64,000 nt of DNA from Novosphingobium sp. 9 (GCF_025340265.1 NZ_CP022707.1:1302501-1366500), one strand, 5' to 3'. Positions 32,462 to 42,509 are shown, numbered from the stretch's first letter. A program made the numbers and translations. The notes: generated from the sequence alone by a model not told the origin.

Positions 32462-33569
32462 TCGCGGGTCGGCACGCAGGTAGTGAACCCTGCCGATTTC
32501 AGGCGTGAGCAAGCCGTGCTGGCGTCCGCTTCGCTGGCAAAGCCTCCGGCCTGGAGCTTGGTCAGGCGCCCCGCAGAGCTGACGATCTTGGGATGTCCCG
32601 CGAGTTCCGGGCGCTTTGCAAGCTTGCTCCAGAGCGCATCCACGTTGGAGGCGACGCCGAACGCGCCGAACTGAATACGCCAGGGGCCGGATGCAGGACG
32701 TGCCGGTTTCTGGCTGGCTTTAGGCTCGGGCTTGGGTCCGGGTTTCGGCTCCGGTTCGGCGGTCTGACTTACGACAGGGCGAGGTGCTGGTTGTGCCTTT
32801 GCCTGACTCGTCGCGACGCGAGGGCGGGCATAGTCGGCACCGGCAGTGGCGGGGCTGTCCATCTCGCCGGGATCGGCAGCGGCAATCTGAGGGCTGTCCT
32901 TCACCGCCGGTGCCGAGTGCGGCTTGGTTGCCGGGACGCGCGGAGAATCGGTGCCAAGCGACGCGGAGGTCAGTTGCTGGGCGCGGGTGGATTCGGCAGC
33001 GGATGCGATCTGGCTGGCGACAGGCACGCTCTGCTGGCGCTGGGCCAGCGGGATGTAGCTGTCCATCTGCGTCAGCGCGCGACCGGCCTGCGGCAGGCCC
33101 GCCTGTTGCGCCAGGCTGATGTAGGCATAGGCGCGGACCCAGTCCTTGGGCAGGAGATCGCCGTTGAAGTGGGCGATTCCCAGAATGTACCAGGCGCGCG
33201 GATCGCCGCGTTTGGCCGAGGCTTCCACATAAGGCAGCGCCTTCTGGCGATCCCCCGCTGGAACAGCAGCAGGCCATAGGTGTCGGCGGCCTGCACGTGA
33301 CCTTGCGCGGCGGCCTTGCCGTAGAGTTCCTCCGCCTTGTCGAGGTCCAGCGGGACGCCGCGTCCCATCTTGTAGGCTTGGGCAAGGTTGAACTCGGCGT
33401 CAGGGTCCCCGGCATCGGCGAGCGGTTTCCAGTCGCGAATCGCTGCGTCGTAGTTCCCGGCGGACCAGGCATCGACGCCTGCTTTCACATCGGCGAGGGC
33501 AGGGGCGGTTGCCGCGAGGATGCCGATGCTCAACGTTGCGAGCAGGGGCCGGGTGGAAAAGTGTCGCAC
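32458..33569 (-). CDS. TPR/Sel1 and SPOR domain envelope protein (one-base frameshift in this sequence)
   Basis: About 370 residues after adding one base to the run at 33252-33256. A signal peptide (LLATLSIGILAATAPALA) precedes Sel1-like repeats (GNYDAAIRDWKPLADAGDPDAEFNLAQAYKMG and later units), a Pro/Ala-rich linker and a C-terminal SPOR domain (IQFGAFGVASNVDALWSKLAKR ... 'GFASEADASTACSRLKSAGF'). SPOR domains bind denuded glycan at division sites. Overlaps the DUF418 start; divergent from the ParA-type gene. Confidence 0.82.
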
Positions 33570-33835
33570 GTCTTCAAGTCCTGCCTGTCGCCTGCCCGCC
33601 GTCGGGCGCCGTTAACTACCACGCGGGAATGGCATCGCCCAGTCGTTGCCTGACCTGAAAGGCCGGGGGATGGGCCCGTTTACCGCGCTTGCGTGGCTCT
33701 TACATGCCGCGTGGGGGTTAAGAAGTGGTGGTTATGCGTCAGGTTCCGACGCGGAAGCGATAATCCCGAGGATTAACCGGAAATTAGGAACGATCTGCGA
33801 TTTCCCGAAGCAGGGCACAGGCTCTTCGTTCTATT

Positions 33836-34582
33836 TTGCGGACGCACTCGGGGGTTCAGGCATTGCGCGTACTGGCATTGGCATCGCAGAAAGGCGGATC
33901 GGGCAAGACCACCCTGTCCGGCCATCTCGCTGTGCAGGCCGAGCGCGCAGGGGCAGGGCCGGTGGTGCTGATCGACATCGATCCGCAAGGCTCGCTGGCC
34001 GACTGGTGGAACGAGCGCGAAGAGGAAATGCCCGCTTTCGCGCAGACTACGGTGAATCGTCTGGCGGCAGACCTTCAGGCCTTGCGCCAGCAGGGGTTCA
34101 AGCTGGCGGTGATCGATACACCGCCTGCGATTACCATGGCTATTCAGAGTGTTATCTCTGTTTCCGAGCTTGTTGTCGTGCCGACGCGACCCAGCCCGCA
34201 CGATCTGCGCGCCGTGGGCGCCACGGTCGATCTTTGCGAGCGTTCTGGCAAGCCTTTGATTTTCGTAGTGAATGGCGCGACGCCCAAGGCGCGGATTACC
34301 GCCGAGGCCGCTGTCGCGCTGTCGCAGCACGGCACGGTGGCACCGATCACGCTGCACCAACGTACTGATTTTGCGGCCTCCATGATCGACGGGCGCACCG
34401 TGATGGAAGTCGACCCGCAAGGGCGGTCCTCGCAGGAAGTCGTGGCGCTGTGGAGCTACGTTGCCGACCGGTTGGAGAAGAATTTCCGCCGCACGATTTT
34501 CGCCGCTCCCAGCATTCAGCCCGCGCCGGTTGCCGTTGCAAGGGCGGCTGGCGGCTTCGGGCGACGGATTGCAGGTAACTGA
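33836..34582 (+). CDS. ParA family ATPase
   Basis: About 248 residues; the TTG at 33836 or a TTG nine codons later are the candidates because no ATG or GTG lies near. The deviant Walker A ASQKGGSGKTT, IDIDPQGSLADWW and VIDTPPAITM are ParA/MinD-type motifs. A solitary ParA between two SPOR-domain genes, with no ParB, suggests placement of envelope or division components rather than plasmid segregation; this is inference. Confidence 0.85.
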   Translation: MRTHSGVQALRVLALASQKGGSGKTTLSGHLAVQAERAGAGPVVLIDIDPQGSLADWWNEREEEMPAFAQTTVNRLAADLQALRQQGFKLAVIDTPPAITMAIQSVISVSELVVVPTRPSPHDLRAVGATVDLCERSGKPLIFVVNGATPKARITAEAAVALSQHGTVAPITLHQRTDFAASMIDGRTVMEVDPQGRSSQEVVALWSYVADRLEKNFRRTIFAAPSIQPAPVAVARAAGGFGRRIAGN

Positions 34583-34630
34583 CATGGTTAAATTTTACGC
34601 CTTCCAACGGCTGAACGAGGCAGGTGCCTG

Positions 34631-35998
34631 ATGGACCGTTCTGATCTTCACGCCCGTCGTGGCGGGTTCGCGCTGGCCAGTGCGATGGCTGCCGTTCTGG
34701 TGGCAGGATGCACGGGCCAGACCCATGTCGCCAGCGCCGGAGCGCCGGTTGGACAGAGCGCGACAGAGAAGGGGGCTAAAGGCCTTGAGACGGCTGAGAG
34801 CCGCGTTGCCAAGGCGCCACGCGATGCCGGTGCACGCGCTGCGCTGGCACAGGCCTATCTTGATGCCGGTCGCTTCGAATCGGCGGCGCAGACTTTCGAC
34901 GATGCCCGCTCGTTGGGCGACAAGAGTGCTTCGATCGCGCTGGGTTCCGTGCTCGCCTATATCGGTGCCGGGCGTCAGGAGGATGCGCTGCGGGTCCTGT
35001 CCGAATCCTCGCAGGTCATCCCTGTCAGCGACTACGGTCTTGCGCTGGCGCTGGCCGGTCGCCCCGACCAGGCGGTCAATATCCTGACCGATGCCGTGCG
35101 CGGTGGCCAGGCAAGCGCGCGGATGCGCCAGAACCTTGCCTATGCCTATGCCCTGTCCGGCAACTGGGGCGCAGCGCATGTCATCGCCTCGCAGGATCTG
35201 ACGCAGGATCAGGCGGATGCGCGCCTTGGCGAATGGTCGCGCGAGAGCGCGCCCGAGAACTATCGTTTACGCGTGGCAGGGCTTCTGCGCGCGCCGATGG
35301 TGAGCGACCCCGGCCAGCCCGAGGCGCTGGCACTCAACGGCCCGAAAGCGGATGCGCCGCGCATGGCGAAGGCCGATCCGGCCCCGACACCAGCGGGTGA
35401 ATTGCCCGCCGTGGGCGATGCCGCGATGCCTCTTGCCGAGGCCAATCCCGTTCCGCCCGCCCCCGTCGAAGCGAGGCCGATGCAGGCAGCGGTTACACCG
35501 ATGTCCGCACCACAGGCTGCTCCGGCACCGATGCGCATGGCCGCCTATGTCGCGCCGGTGCCCGAAGCCGTTCGCCGCGCGCCTGTACGTCCGGCTACGC
35601 GACCGGTTGCCGCCGAGTCCTTCCGTACCGCTTTCGCTGAACAGGGGACGATTGCCCCGCGCGGCAATCACCTGATCCAGCTTGGTTCGTTCCGTACCCT
35701 CGATGCGGCCAAGCGTTCGTGGGCGACCTTCGTGGCGCGCAATCCGCGCCTCAAGGGCCACCAGATGCGCATCACGCAAGCCGATGTGAATGGCCAGCGG
35801 TTCTACCGTGTCTCGGCTGAGGGCTTCGATGCCGGATCGGCGCGCACCATGTGCTCGGTCGTCAAGGGCAGGGGCGCGGGCTGCTTCGCCTATGCCGAGA
35901 GCAAGCCACTGCCCGGCGCCGTCCGCCGTTCCGCTGCGGCGCCCAAGTCTGGCGCTGACACCCGTTTCGCCGTCAACGATCCTCATTCGGGTCGCTGA
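34631..35998 (+). CDS. TPR and SPOR domain lipoprotein
   Basis: 455 residues. A lipobox LVAGC about 28 residues in marks an outer-membrane lipoprotein. Next come TPR-like helices (ARAALAQAYLDAGRFESAAQTFDDARSLG), a long Pro/Ala region and a SPOR domain (NHLIQLGSFRTLDAAKRSWATFVARN ... 'GQRFYRVSAEGFDAGSARTMCSVVK'). It starts 48 bases after the ParA-type gene. With the divergent TPR/SPOR protein it makes a pair likely acting at the division septum. Confidence 0.87.
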   Translation: MDRSDLHARRGGFALASAMAAVLVAGCTGQTHVASAGAPVGQSATEKGAKGLETAESRVAKAPRDAGARAALAQAYLDAGRFESAAQTFDDARSLGDKSASIALGSVLAYIGAGRQEDALRVLSESSQVIPVSDYGLALALAGRPDQAVNILTDAVRGGQASARMRQNLAYAYALSGNWGAAHVIASQDLTQDQADARLGEWSRESAPENYRLRVAGLLRAPMVSDPGQPEALALNGPKADAPRMAKADPAPTPAGELPAVGDAAMPLAEANPVPPAPVEARPMQAAVTPMSAPQAAPAPMRMAAYVAPVPEAVRRAPVRPATRPVAAESFRTAFAEQGTIAPRGNHLIQLGSFRTLDAAKRSWATFVARNPRLKGHQMRITQADVNGQRFYRVSAEGFDAGSARTMCSVVKGRGAGCFAYAESKPLPGAVRRSAAAPKSGADTRFAVNDPHSGR

Positions 35999-36043
35999 CG
36001 GCAACCACTGATCCTTCGGGACCAGTTCCATGTGAACCTCACG

Positions 36044-36076
36044 GGGCCTTCGTTTTCGGACGAAGGCCCTTTTTTT
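36044..36076 (+). terminator. Strong rho-independent terminator
   Basis: GGGCCTTCG / CGAAGGCCC stem followed by seven T (36070-36076), after the SPOR lipoprotein gene. Confidence 0.85.
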
Positions 36077-36080
36077 GGGT

Positions 36081-37334
36081 TCAGCTTCCCGATTTCTTGA
36101 TGCGGAGGACCGCGCCGCCCTTGAACAGCGCGAGCACGCGGCCCTGCACGGGCTGGCGATCGAACGGGGTGTTGCCCGCTGCTGCCGCCATCTTGTCCGA
36201 ATCGACGATCCATGGGCGGTCGATGTCGATCACCGCAAGGTCAGCCTCGGCGCCGACTTCGATCCGTCCGGCGGGAACGCCGAGCAGCCTGGCCGGGTTG
36301 GCCGCGAGCAGGTCGAAGGCGCGGGCAAGCGAGATGGTGCCTTCGCGAACGAGGTTGAGCGTCAGCGGCAGCAGCGTTTCCGCGCCCGCCATGCCCGGTG
36401 CCGAATCGGTGAAGGGCAGGCGCTTGTCCTCCGGCCCGCGCGGATCGTGGCCCGAACCGATGGTGTCGATGGTGCCGTCTGCCACCGCCTCGATCACCGC
36501 GCGGCGATCGTCTTCCGAACGCAGAGCGGGCGAGAGGTGGGCGAAAGTGCGGAAGTTCGCCAGCGCGAGATCCGACAGCATGAAGTAGGCGGGTGTCGTG
36601 CCCGCCGTCACCTTAAGGCCTCGCGCCTTGGCGCGGCGCACCAGATCGAGGCCTGCGGCGGTCGTCACGGTGCGGAAGTGGATCGCCGCACCTGCCAGTT
36701 CGGCAAGGGCGATGTCGCGTGCAATGGCGAGTGCTTCGGCTTCAGCAGGCGCTGAGGGCAGGCCGAGGCGCGTCGCCATCTCGCCCGAGGTCGCCACCGC
36801 CTTGCCGACGATCCCGGCATCCTCGGCATGGGTGATGACCGTCATGCCCAGCATCGCGCAGTAGCGCAGCAGGCGCAGCATCGTACCCGAATCACCGATC
36901 CAGTGGCGGCCCGTAGCGACAGCGCGGGCGCCAGCCTCGCGCATCAGCGCGATTTCGGCGAGCGATTCGCCCTTCAGTTCGCGCGTCGCGGCGGCGAGTG
37001 GGTGGACCCACAGGTCCGGCTTGCCCGACAGCGCGGAGTAGCGCACGCGGCTCGGCAGATCGAGGATGGTCGATTGGTCGGGCATCAGCGCGGCGCGGGT
37101 GATGCCGCCGAAGTGGAAGGCGGGCTTGTCGATCGCGAAGACGCCGATATCGACGAGCCCCGGCGTCACCAGACGTCCGCGCGCGTCGTGGACGGTATCG
37201 CCGTACTGCGGCGTCACATCGGGGCCGATAGCGGTGATGAAGCCGTTCTCGCAGCGCACCGCGCCCTGAACGGTAGAACCGTCCGCCAGCAGGATTTCGC
37301 CGCCGGTCACGGTGAGGGGGGGATGCATGCTCAT
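36081..37334 (-). CDS. Dihydroorotase-like protein paired with PyrB (probably non-catalytic, PyrX/PyrC' type)
   Basis: 417 residues from the ATG that shares a base with the pyrB stop (TGATG). The amidohydrolase frame is clear (RLVTPGLVD, VITHAED, 'GSGHDPRGPEDKRLPF'), but the metal-binding HxH after PGLVD is replaced (residues 62-66 read DIGVF). Loss of this motif is the hallmark of pseudo-dihydroorotases that in Pseudomonas pair with PyrB to form aspartate transcarbamoylase. Genomes with this form carry an active pyrC elsewhere. Confidence 0.88.
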   Translation of the reverse strand: MSMHPPLTVTGGEILLADGSTVQGAVRCENGFITAIGPDVTPQYGDTVHDARGRLVTPGLVDIGVFAIDKPAFHFGGITRAALMPDQSTILDLPSRVRYSALSGKPDLWVHPLAAATRELKGESLAEIALMREAGARAVATGRHWIGDSGTMLRLLRYCAMLGMTVITHAEDAGIVGKAVATSGEMATRLGLPSAPAEAEALAIARDIALAELAGAAIHFRTVTTAAGLDLVRRAKARGLKVTAGTTPAYFMLSDLALANFRTFAHLSPALRSEDDRRAVIEAVADGTIDTIGSGHDPRGPEDKRLPFTDSAPGMAGAETLLPLTLNLVREGTISLARAFDLLAANPARLLGVPAGRIEVGAEADLAVIDIDRPWIVDSDKMAAAAGNTPFDRQPVQGRVLALFKGGAVLRIKKSGS

Positions 37335-38314
37335 CAGGCCCAGCCCTCCACGCCGCGTGCTTTTCGGGTCAGGACTTCGAGGCACGCCATGCGCATGGCG
37401 ACGCCCATCTCGACCTGGGTGGTGATCAGCGAACGCTCGACATGGTCGGCCACGTTGCTGTCGATCTCGATGCCCCGGTTCATCGGCCCCGGATGCATCA
37501 CCAGCGCGTCCTTTTCAGCCAGCGCGAGCCGGTCGAGCGAGAGGCCGTAGAGGTGGCGGTATTCGCGCGGGGAGGGGATGAACTCGCCCGACATGCGCTC
37601 CAGCTGGAGGCGCAGCATCATCACCACGTCGGCGCCTTTCAGCGCGGCGTCGAAATCGTGGAAGACCTTGACGTTCATCTGCTCGATTGCCTCGGGCAGC
37701 AGCGCGGGCGGGGCGCAGACGCGCACTTCGGCGCCCAGCGAGGCGAGCGAGAGGATGTTCGAGCGGGCGACGCGGCTGTGCAGGATGTCGCCGCAGATCA
37801 CCACGCGCAGCCCGTTGAAGGCGCGCTTGGCATGGCGGATGGTCAGCGCGTCGAGCAACGCCTGCGTCGGATGCTCGTGCTGGCCGTCTCCGGCGTTGAG
37901 CACCGGGCAGTCCACCTTGTCGGCGATCAGGCCGACTGCGCCCGAACTGGCGTGACGGATCACGATGGCATCGGCGCGCATTGCGTTCAGCGTCATCGCC
38001 GTGTCGATCAGCGTCTCGCCCTTCTTCACGCTGGAATTGGCGACCGCCATGTTGACGACATCGGCACCGAGGCGCTTGCCCGCGATCTCGAAGCTCAAGA
38101 GCGTGCGGGTGGAGTTCTCGAAGAAGGCGTTGATGATGGTCAGGCCCGACAGGAGATCCCGCCGTTTCTGCGTCCCCCGGTTCAGCTCGACCCACTGCTC
38201 GGCTTCATCGAGCAGGAACCAGATTTCGTGCGGGGCAAGCGCCCCGATGCCTACGAGGCTGCGATGCGGAAACGCCAGTCGGCCTTCCGGATAAGTATAT
38301 TCTGGGGCTGTCAT
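37334..38314 (-). CDS. pyrB: Aspartate carbamoyltransferase catalytic chain
   Basis: 326 residues from the ATG at 38312-38314; a start 34 codons earlier would add a low-complexity leader overlapping the divergent sppA region and is less likely. Active-site motifs: [12 protein letters not shown] (carbamoyl phosphate), [16 protein letters not shown], and [11 protein letters not shown]. Second step of pyrimidine synthesis. Overlaps the pseudo-dihydroorotase gene. Confidence 0.95.
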   Translation of the reverse strand: MTAPEYTYPEGRLAFPHRSLVGIGALAPHEIWFLLDEAEQWVELNRGTQKRRDLLSGLTIINAFFENSTRTLLSFEIAGKRLGADVVNMAVANSSVKKGETLIDTAMTLNAMRADAIVIRHASSGAVGLIADKVDCPVLNAGDGQHEHPTQALLDALTIRHAKRAFNGLRVVICGDILHSRVARSNILSLASLGAEVRVCAPPALLPEAIEQMNVKVFHDFDAALKGADVVMMLRLQLERMSGEFIPSPREYRHLYGLSLDRLALAEKDALVMHPGPMNRGIEIDSNVADHVERSLITTQVEMGVAMRMACLEVLTRKARGVEGWA

Positions 38315-38488
38315 CAAAGTCGAGGCTCTAGGAGCCTTGGGGGGAGTGCTCAAGCCGAAAAGCAGTGAGAAAGCGGTCGTGCTGTGTGCAGATGTGGAAA
38401 CTGGTTGCGCGCTCATGCTTTTTACGGCCTGCTGGGGCTAATAGCCGGGCAGGTTCCGGGTTCTCGAAAGTTGGCGGATAGGGCGACA

Positions 38489-40387
38489 ATGGTATTTGCG
38501 AAGAAGGTCTGGAAGCTGCTGGTGGCGATCAAGGACGCGCTGGCGCTGCTGTTCCTGCTGTTGTTCTTCGGCGCGCTCTATGCCGTGCTGGCGATGCGTC
38601 CGGCAGGCGGCAAGGTGGTCGACGGGGCACTGCTGCTCGATCTCGATGGCCGTGTGGTCGAGGAAAAGAGCCAGATCGATCCGGTGAACCTGCTGCTCTC
38701 GCGCAGTGCGCCGACCGGCGAGTTTCAGGCCCGCGATGTCGAGCGCGCATTGCGCCTTGCTGCGAAGGACCAGCGCATCAAGGTGGTGGTGCTCGGCCTC
38801 TCCGGTTTCCTCGGCGGCGGCTTCGTTCACATGCACGATATCGGGCAGGCGATCGATGTCGTGCGCAAGGCGGGCAAGCCGGTGCTGACCTATGCCAATA
38901 TCTATTCCGACGATTCGATGCTGCTGGCGGCCCACGCGAGCGAGGTCTGGGTGAACGGTATGGGCGGGGCCTTCGTTGCCGGGCCCGGCGGCACCCAGAT
39001 GTACTACAAGGGGCTGATGGACCGCTTCAAGGTGAAGGCGCACATCTACCGCGCGGGCACCTACAAGAGTTATGTCGAGCCGTACTTCCGCACCGACATG
39101 TCCGACCCCGCGCGTGAAGCGAACAATGAGCTGTACGGCGCGCTGTGGCAGGCTTGGCTGGCGGACGTGCGCACCGCGCGCCCGAAGGCGAAGATCGACC
39201 AGATGGTCTCCGATCCCATCGCCTGGGCCAAGGCTTCGGGCGGCGATTTCGCCAAGGGCGCGCAGATGGTCGGCCTTGTCGACCGGATCGGCGACGAAGG
39301 CGACTTCAACGCGCGGGTGGCGCAACTGGCAGGCGCGATCGATCGCAAGAACGATGAAGACGATCTGCCCTATGCCCACACCGACCTCGACGACTGGCTG
39401 CGCGCCAATCCGGTCAAGACCGATGGCGCGACCATCGGCGTGATCACCGTCGCGGGCGATATCGTCGATGGCGATGCCGGACCGGGCAATGCCGGGGGCG
39501 ACCGCTTGGCCGACCTGCTCGACGATCATATCGACGATGGCATGAAGGCGCTGGTGGTGCGAGTCGATTCGCCCGGCGGTTCGGCCATGGCAGCCGAGCA
39601 CATCCGGCAGGGTTTGCTGCGCTACAAGGCGAAGAAGATCCCGATCATCGTCTCGATGGGCAATATGGCGGCGAGCGGCGGCTACTGGGTCTCGACCGCA
39701 GGCCAGCGCGTGTTCGCAGAGCCGGGCACCGTCACCGGCTCGATCGGCGTCTTCGCGGTGATCCCCAGCTTCGAGGATACGCTCAAGGACTTCGGCGTGA
39801 CCACCGACGGCGTGCGTACCACGCCGCTTTCCGGCCAGCCTGACGTGGTGGGCGGTTTCTCGCCCGCCGTGGATGCGCTGTTGCAAGGCTCGATCGAGAG
39901 CACTTACGGCAAGTTCGTCGGCATCGTCGCCAAGGCGCGGGGCAAGACGCCGCAGCAGATCGACGCGATCGCGCAAGGGCGCGTGTGGCCGGGCAATGAT
40001 GCGCTGCGCATCGGCCTTGTCGACCAGATGGGCGATCTCGACGATGCGCTGGCCTATGCGGCGAAAGTGGCGGGTCTGGGCAACCAGCCCTGGCATGCGC
40101 AGTACCTTGCCTCGAAGACTACCGGCTGGAGCGCGCTGCTGGGTGGCGTGGAGAGCCGGGCGCAAGCACGCTCGGGCACTCCCTCGGTGGTGCTGGACTA
40201 TCCGGGCTTCGTCGCCGCGCGCCAGCAGGCGCAGATCACCCATGCGCTGGCCGATCTTGGCGGGATGATGCAGGCTCGCGATGCACAGGTCTACTGCATG
40301 GAATGCGCCGCACTCCCGGAAGGTGCGGCGGTCCGGCAGGCAGATGGCGACTGGGTCAAGGCCCTGGCGCGATATTTATTGAACTGA
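38489..40387 (+). CDS. sppA: Signal peptide peptidase SppA, 67K type
   Basis: 632 residues from the ATG at 38489. One N-terminal membrane helix (DALALLFLLLFFGALYAVLA) is followed by two S49 domains. The catalytic Lys lies in the first (AGTYKSYVEPY) and the Ser in the second (NMAASGGYWVS), as in E. coli SppA. It degrades released signal peptides at the membrane. Divergent from pyrB. Confidence 0.95.
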   Translation: MVFAKKVWKLLVAIKDALALLFLLLFFGALYAVLAMRPAGGKVVDGALLLDLDGRVVEEKSQIDPVNLLLSRSAPTGEFQARDVERALRLAAKDQRIKVVVLGLSGFLGGGFVHMHDIGQAIDVVRKAGKPVLTYANIYSDDSMLLAAHASEVWVNGMGGAFVAGPGGTQMYYKGLMDRFKVKAHIYRAGTYKSYVEPYFRTDMSDPAREANNELYGALWQAWLADVRTARPKAKIDQMVSDPIAWAKASGGDFAKGAQMVGLVDRIGDEGDFNARVAQLAGAIDRKNDEDDLPYAHTDLDDWLRANPVKTDGATIGVITVAGDIVDGDAGPGNAGGDRLADLLDDHIDDGMKALVVRVDSPGGSAMAAEHIRQGLLRYKAKKIPIIVSMGNMAASGGYWVSTAGQRVFAEPGTVTGSIGVFAVIPSFEDTLKDFGVTTDGVRTTPLSGQPDVVGGFSPAVDALLQGSIESTYGKFVGIVAKARGKTPQQIDAIAQGRVWPGNDALRIGLVDQMGDLDDALAYAAKVAGLGNQPWHAQYLASKTTGWSALLGGVESRAQARSGTPSVVLDYPGFVAARQQAQITHALADLGGMMQARDAQVYCMECAALPEGAAVRQADGDWVKALARYLLN

Positions 40388-40403
40388 GGGAGCAGGGGCT
40401 CCG

Positions 40404-40577
40404 TCAGACCTGCGAAGGCAGTTCGGCGGGGCCTTCGTCCGGGACATCGGTGTCCGGCCCCAGTGGGGGTAGTTCTCCGGGGGCGGAGGGCTCTGTCGGG
40501 TCGCCGGGCCGGGCGGGAATCTCGGGCGGAATATTTCCGGGATTGTCTGCCGGATTCGGGGCAGGTTGGGTCGCCAT
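40404..40577 (-). CDS. Small proline-rich acidic protein
   Basis: 57 residues, MATQPAPNPADNPGNIPPEI followed by more Pro/Glu/Asp-rich sequence, with AGAGGAA before the ATG at 40575-40577. Intrinsically disordered; no family recognised. It converges on sppA and is divergent from tRNA-Leu. Confidence 0.55.
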   Translation of the reverse strand: MATQPAPNPADNPGNIPPEIPARPGDPTEPSAPGELPPLGPDTDVPDEGPAELPSQV

Positions 40578-40747
40578 GATCGCGTTCCTCTCGTGTTTTC
40601 GTGTGTGCTTCGCGATTTGGGGTGCACATTCGCTCCGGCAAGGCTCCAAAAGCGCGGATGTTCCCGCCTTGCGACGAGTCGCGGCGCTTGCCCTTTTGCG
40701 CGCAGCCTTATAAGGGCACGTCCCTTGAAGTTTCAGTCTTCATCCAT

Positions 40748-40832
40748 GCGGGCGTGGCGGAACTGGTAGACGCAGCAGGTTTAGGTCCTGCCATCGCAAG
40801 ATGTGGGGGTTCGAGTCCCTTCGCCCGCACCA
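40748..40832 (+). tRNA. tRNA-Leu (anticodon TAG)
   Basis: Acceptor GCGGGCG/CGCCCGC, D loop with ACTGGTAGA, anticodon stem GCAGG/CCTGC with loop TTTAGGT (anticodon TAG), a variable arm ATCGCAAGAT typical of class II tRNA, T loop TTCGAGT, discriminator A and encoded CCA. Reads CTA. Confidence 0.96.
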
Positions 40833-40907
40833 GTGCTTCGCCCCGACCGGGATGAGTCAAGAAAATCGGCCGCAAGGCCTGCTTGAATTGCACAGGAAGG
40901 CAGCGAA

Positions 40908-42464
40908 ATGCAGATCGTCGAAACCACCAACGAGGGGCTGAAGCGCGCCTACACGGTGACCATCCCCGCTACCACGATTTCCGAGCGCGTCGAGGGCGAG
41001 ATCAAGAAGATCGCTCCGCAGGTGCGCATGCCCGGCTTCCGCGCCGGCAAGGTGCCCGCCAATCTCGTGCGCAAGATGCACGGCGAGGCGATCCACCGCG
41101 ACGCGCTGAGCACCGCGATCCGTGAAGCCATGGACAAGCTGGTTGCCGACAAGGCGCTGCGCCCCGCCATGAACCCCGATGTCGCGCTGGGCGAAGGCTA
41201 CGAAGAAGGCAAGGATGCCGAGCTGACCGTCAGCCTCGAAATCCTGCCCGAGATCGCGGCGCCCTCGATCGACGGTTTCAAGCTCGAGAAGCTGACTGTG
41301 CCCGTCTCGGACGAGGCCGTCACCGAATCGCTGGAGCGTATCGCCAGCCAGCAGCAGCGTTTCGAAGCCAAGGACGGCGCTGCCGCTGTCGGCGACCAGC
41401 TGATCATCGACTTCACCGGCAAGCTTGATGGCGTCGAGTTCGACGGTGGCAAGGCCGAGAAGGCTCCGCTGGTGATCGGCGCAGGCCGCTTCATCCCCGG
41501 CTTCGAAGAGCAGCTGACCGGCGCCAAGGCCGGTGACGAGCGCACCATCACCGTGACTTTCCCCGAGGATTACCCGGCGGAAAACCTGGCGGGCAAGGAA
41601 ACCACCTTCGACATCGTCGTGCACGAAGTGAAGGCGCCTTCCGAATCGAAGATCGACGACGACTTCGCCAAGGAACTGGGCCTTGAGAGCCTTGAGCAGC
41701 TCACCGGCCTGCTGAAGGGCCAGCTGGAGCAGGAGACCGCTGGTCTTACTCGCACCGCCATGAAGCGCTCGCTGCTCGATCAGCTGGCCGCAGGCCATGA
41801 CTTCGCGGTTCCGCCGACCATGGTTGAGGCCGAGTTCCAGCAGATCTGGCAGCAGCTGACCCAGGAAGCCCAGAACGAGGAAGACGCGGAAGCCGCGCTC
41901 GCCGAGATCGAGGCCGAGAAGGACGACTACCGCAAGATCGCCGAGCGCCGCGTGCGTCTGGGCCTGCTCCTGTCGGAAATCGGCCAGGCCAATGGCGTGG
42001 AAGTGAGCAGCCAAGAAATGTCGATGCTGATGAGCCAGGCTGCTCAGCAGTACCGCCCGGAAGACCGTCAGCGCTTCATGGAATACGTCGCCAACGATCC
42101 GATGGCCGCTGCCCAGCTGCGCGCTCCGCTCTATGAGGACAAGGTCGTCGACTTCCTCATCGAGAAGTCGGAAGTGACCGAGCGCGAAGTGACCCGCGAA
42201 GAGCTGCAGGCCGCCATCGAGGCCGATGCCGACGCGGACGCCACCGAAGAGAAGAAGCCCGCCAAGAAGGCACCGGCCAAGAAGGCTGCTGCCAAGAAGG
42301 ACGAGGCTTCGGCGGACGAGGCTGGCGAAGAGAAGCCCAAGAAGGCACCGGCCAAGAAGGCCGCTGCCAAGAAGGCTGACGACGCTGAAGCCGGTGAAGA
42401 AGCGCCTGCCAAGAAGCCGGCCGCCAAGAAGGCCCCGGCCAAGAAGGCTGCCAAGGAAGACTGA
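40908..42464 (+). CDS. tig: Trigger factor with a long lysine/alanine-rich tail
   Basis: 518 residues. Ribosome-binding domain with GFRAGKVPANLV near residue 45, an FKBP-type prolyl isomerase domain (LIIDFTGKLDGVEFDGGKAE ... 'GAGRFIPGFEEQLTGAKAGDE', ~160-240), and the C-terminal chaperone arms. The last ~75 residues are repeats like KKAPAKKAAAKK mixed with acidic patches, an extension not found in E. coli trigger factor. It folds nascent chains at the ribosome exit; clpP and clpX follow, the conserved bacterial order, here interrupted by a glycosyltransferase on the other strand. Confidence 0.96.
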   Translation: MQIVETTNEGLKRAYTVTIPATTISERVEGEIKKIAPQVRMPGFRAGKVPANLVRKMHGEAIHRDALSTAIREAMDKLVADKALRPAMNPDVALGEGYEEGKDAELTVSLEILPEIAAPSIDGFKLEKLTVPVSDEAVTESLERIASQQQRFEAKDGAAAVGDQLIIDFTGKLDGVEFDGGKAEKAPLVIGAGRFIPGFEEQLTGAKAGDERTITVTFPEDYPAENLAGKETTFDIVVHEVKAPSESKIDDDFAKELGLESLEQLTGLLKGQLEQETAGLTRTAMKRSLLDQLAAGHDFAVPPTMVEAEFQQIWQQLTQEAQNEEDAEAALAEIEAEKDDYRKIAERRVRLGLLLSEIGQANGVEVSSQEMSMLMSQAAQQYRPEDRQRFMEYVANDPMAAAQLRAPLYEDKVVDFLIEKSEVTEREVTREELQAAIEADADADATEEKKPAKKAPAKKAAAKKDEASADEAGEEKPKKAPAKKAAAKKADDAEAGEEAPAKKPAAKKAPAKKAAKED

Positions 42465-42509
42465 TTTCGGCTTGGGGGCTTTGATAGCCCCCACCGTTAC
42501 CGGTTCCTG

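Noticed and set aside
37335..37385. 17 extra residues at the start of the dihydroorotase-like protein
   Set aside because: They lie inside pyrB, and the TGATG overlap gives a better start at 37334.
38438..40243. 601-codon leftward open frame
   Set aside because: Antisense to sppA, with no recognisable motif; the sppA frame has complete catalytic motifs.
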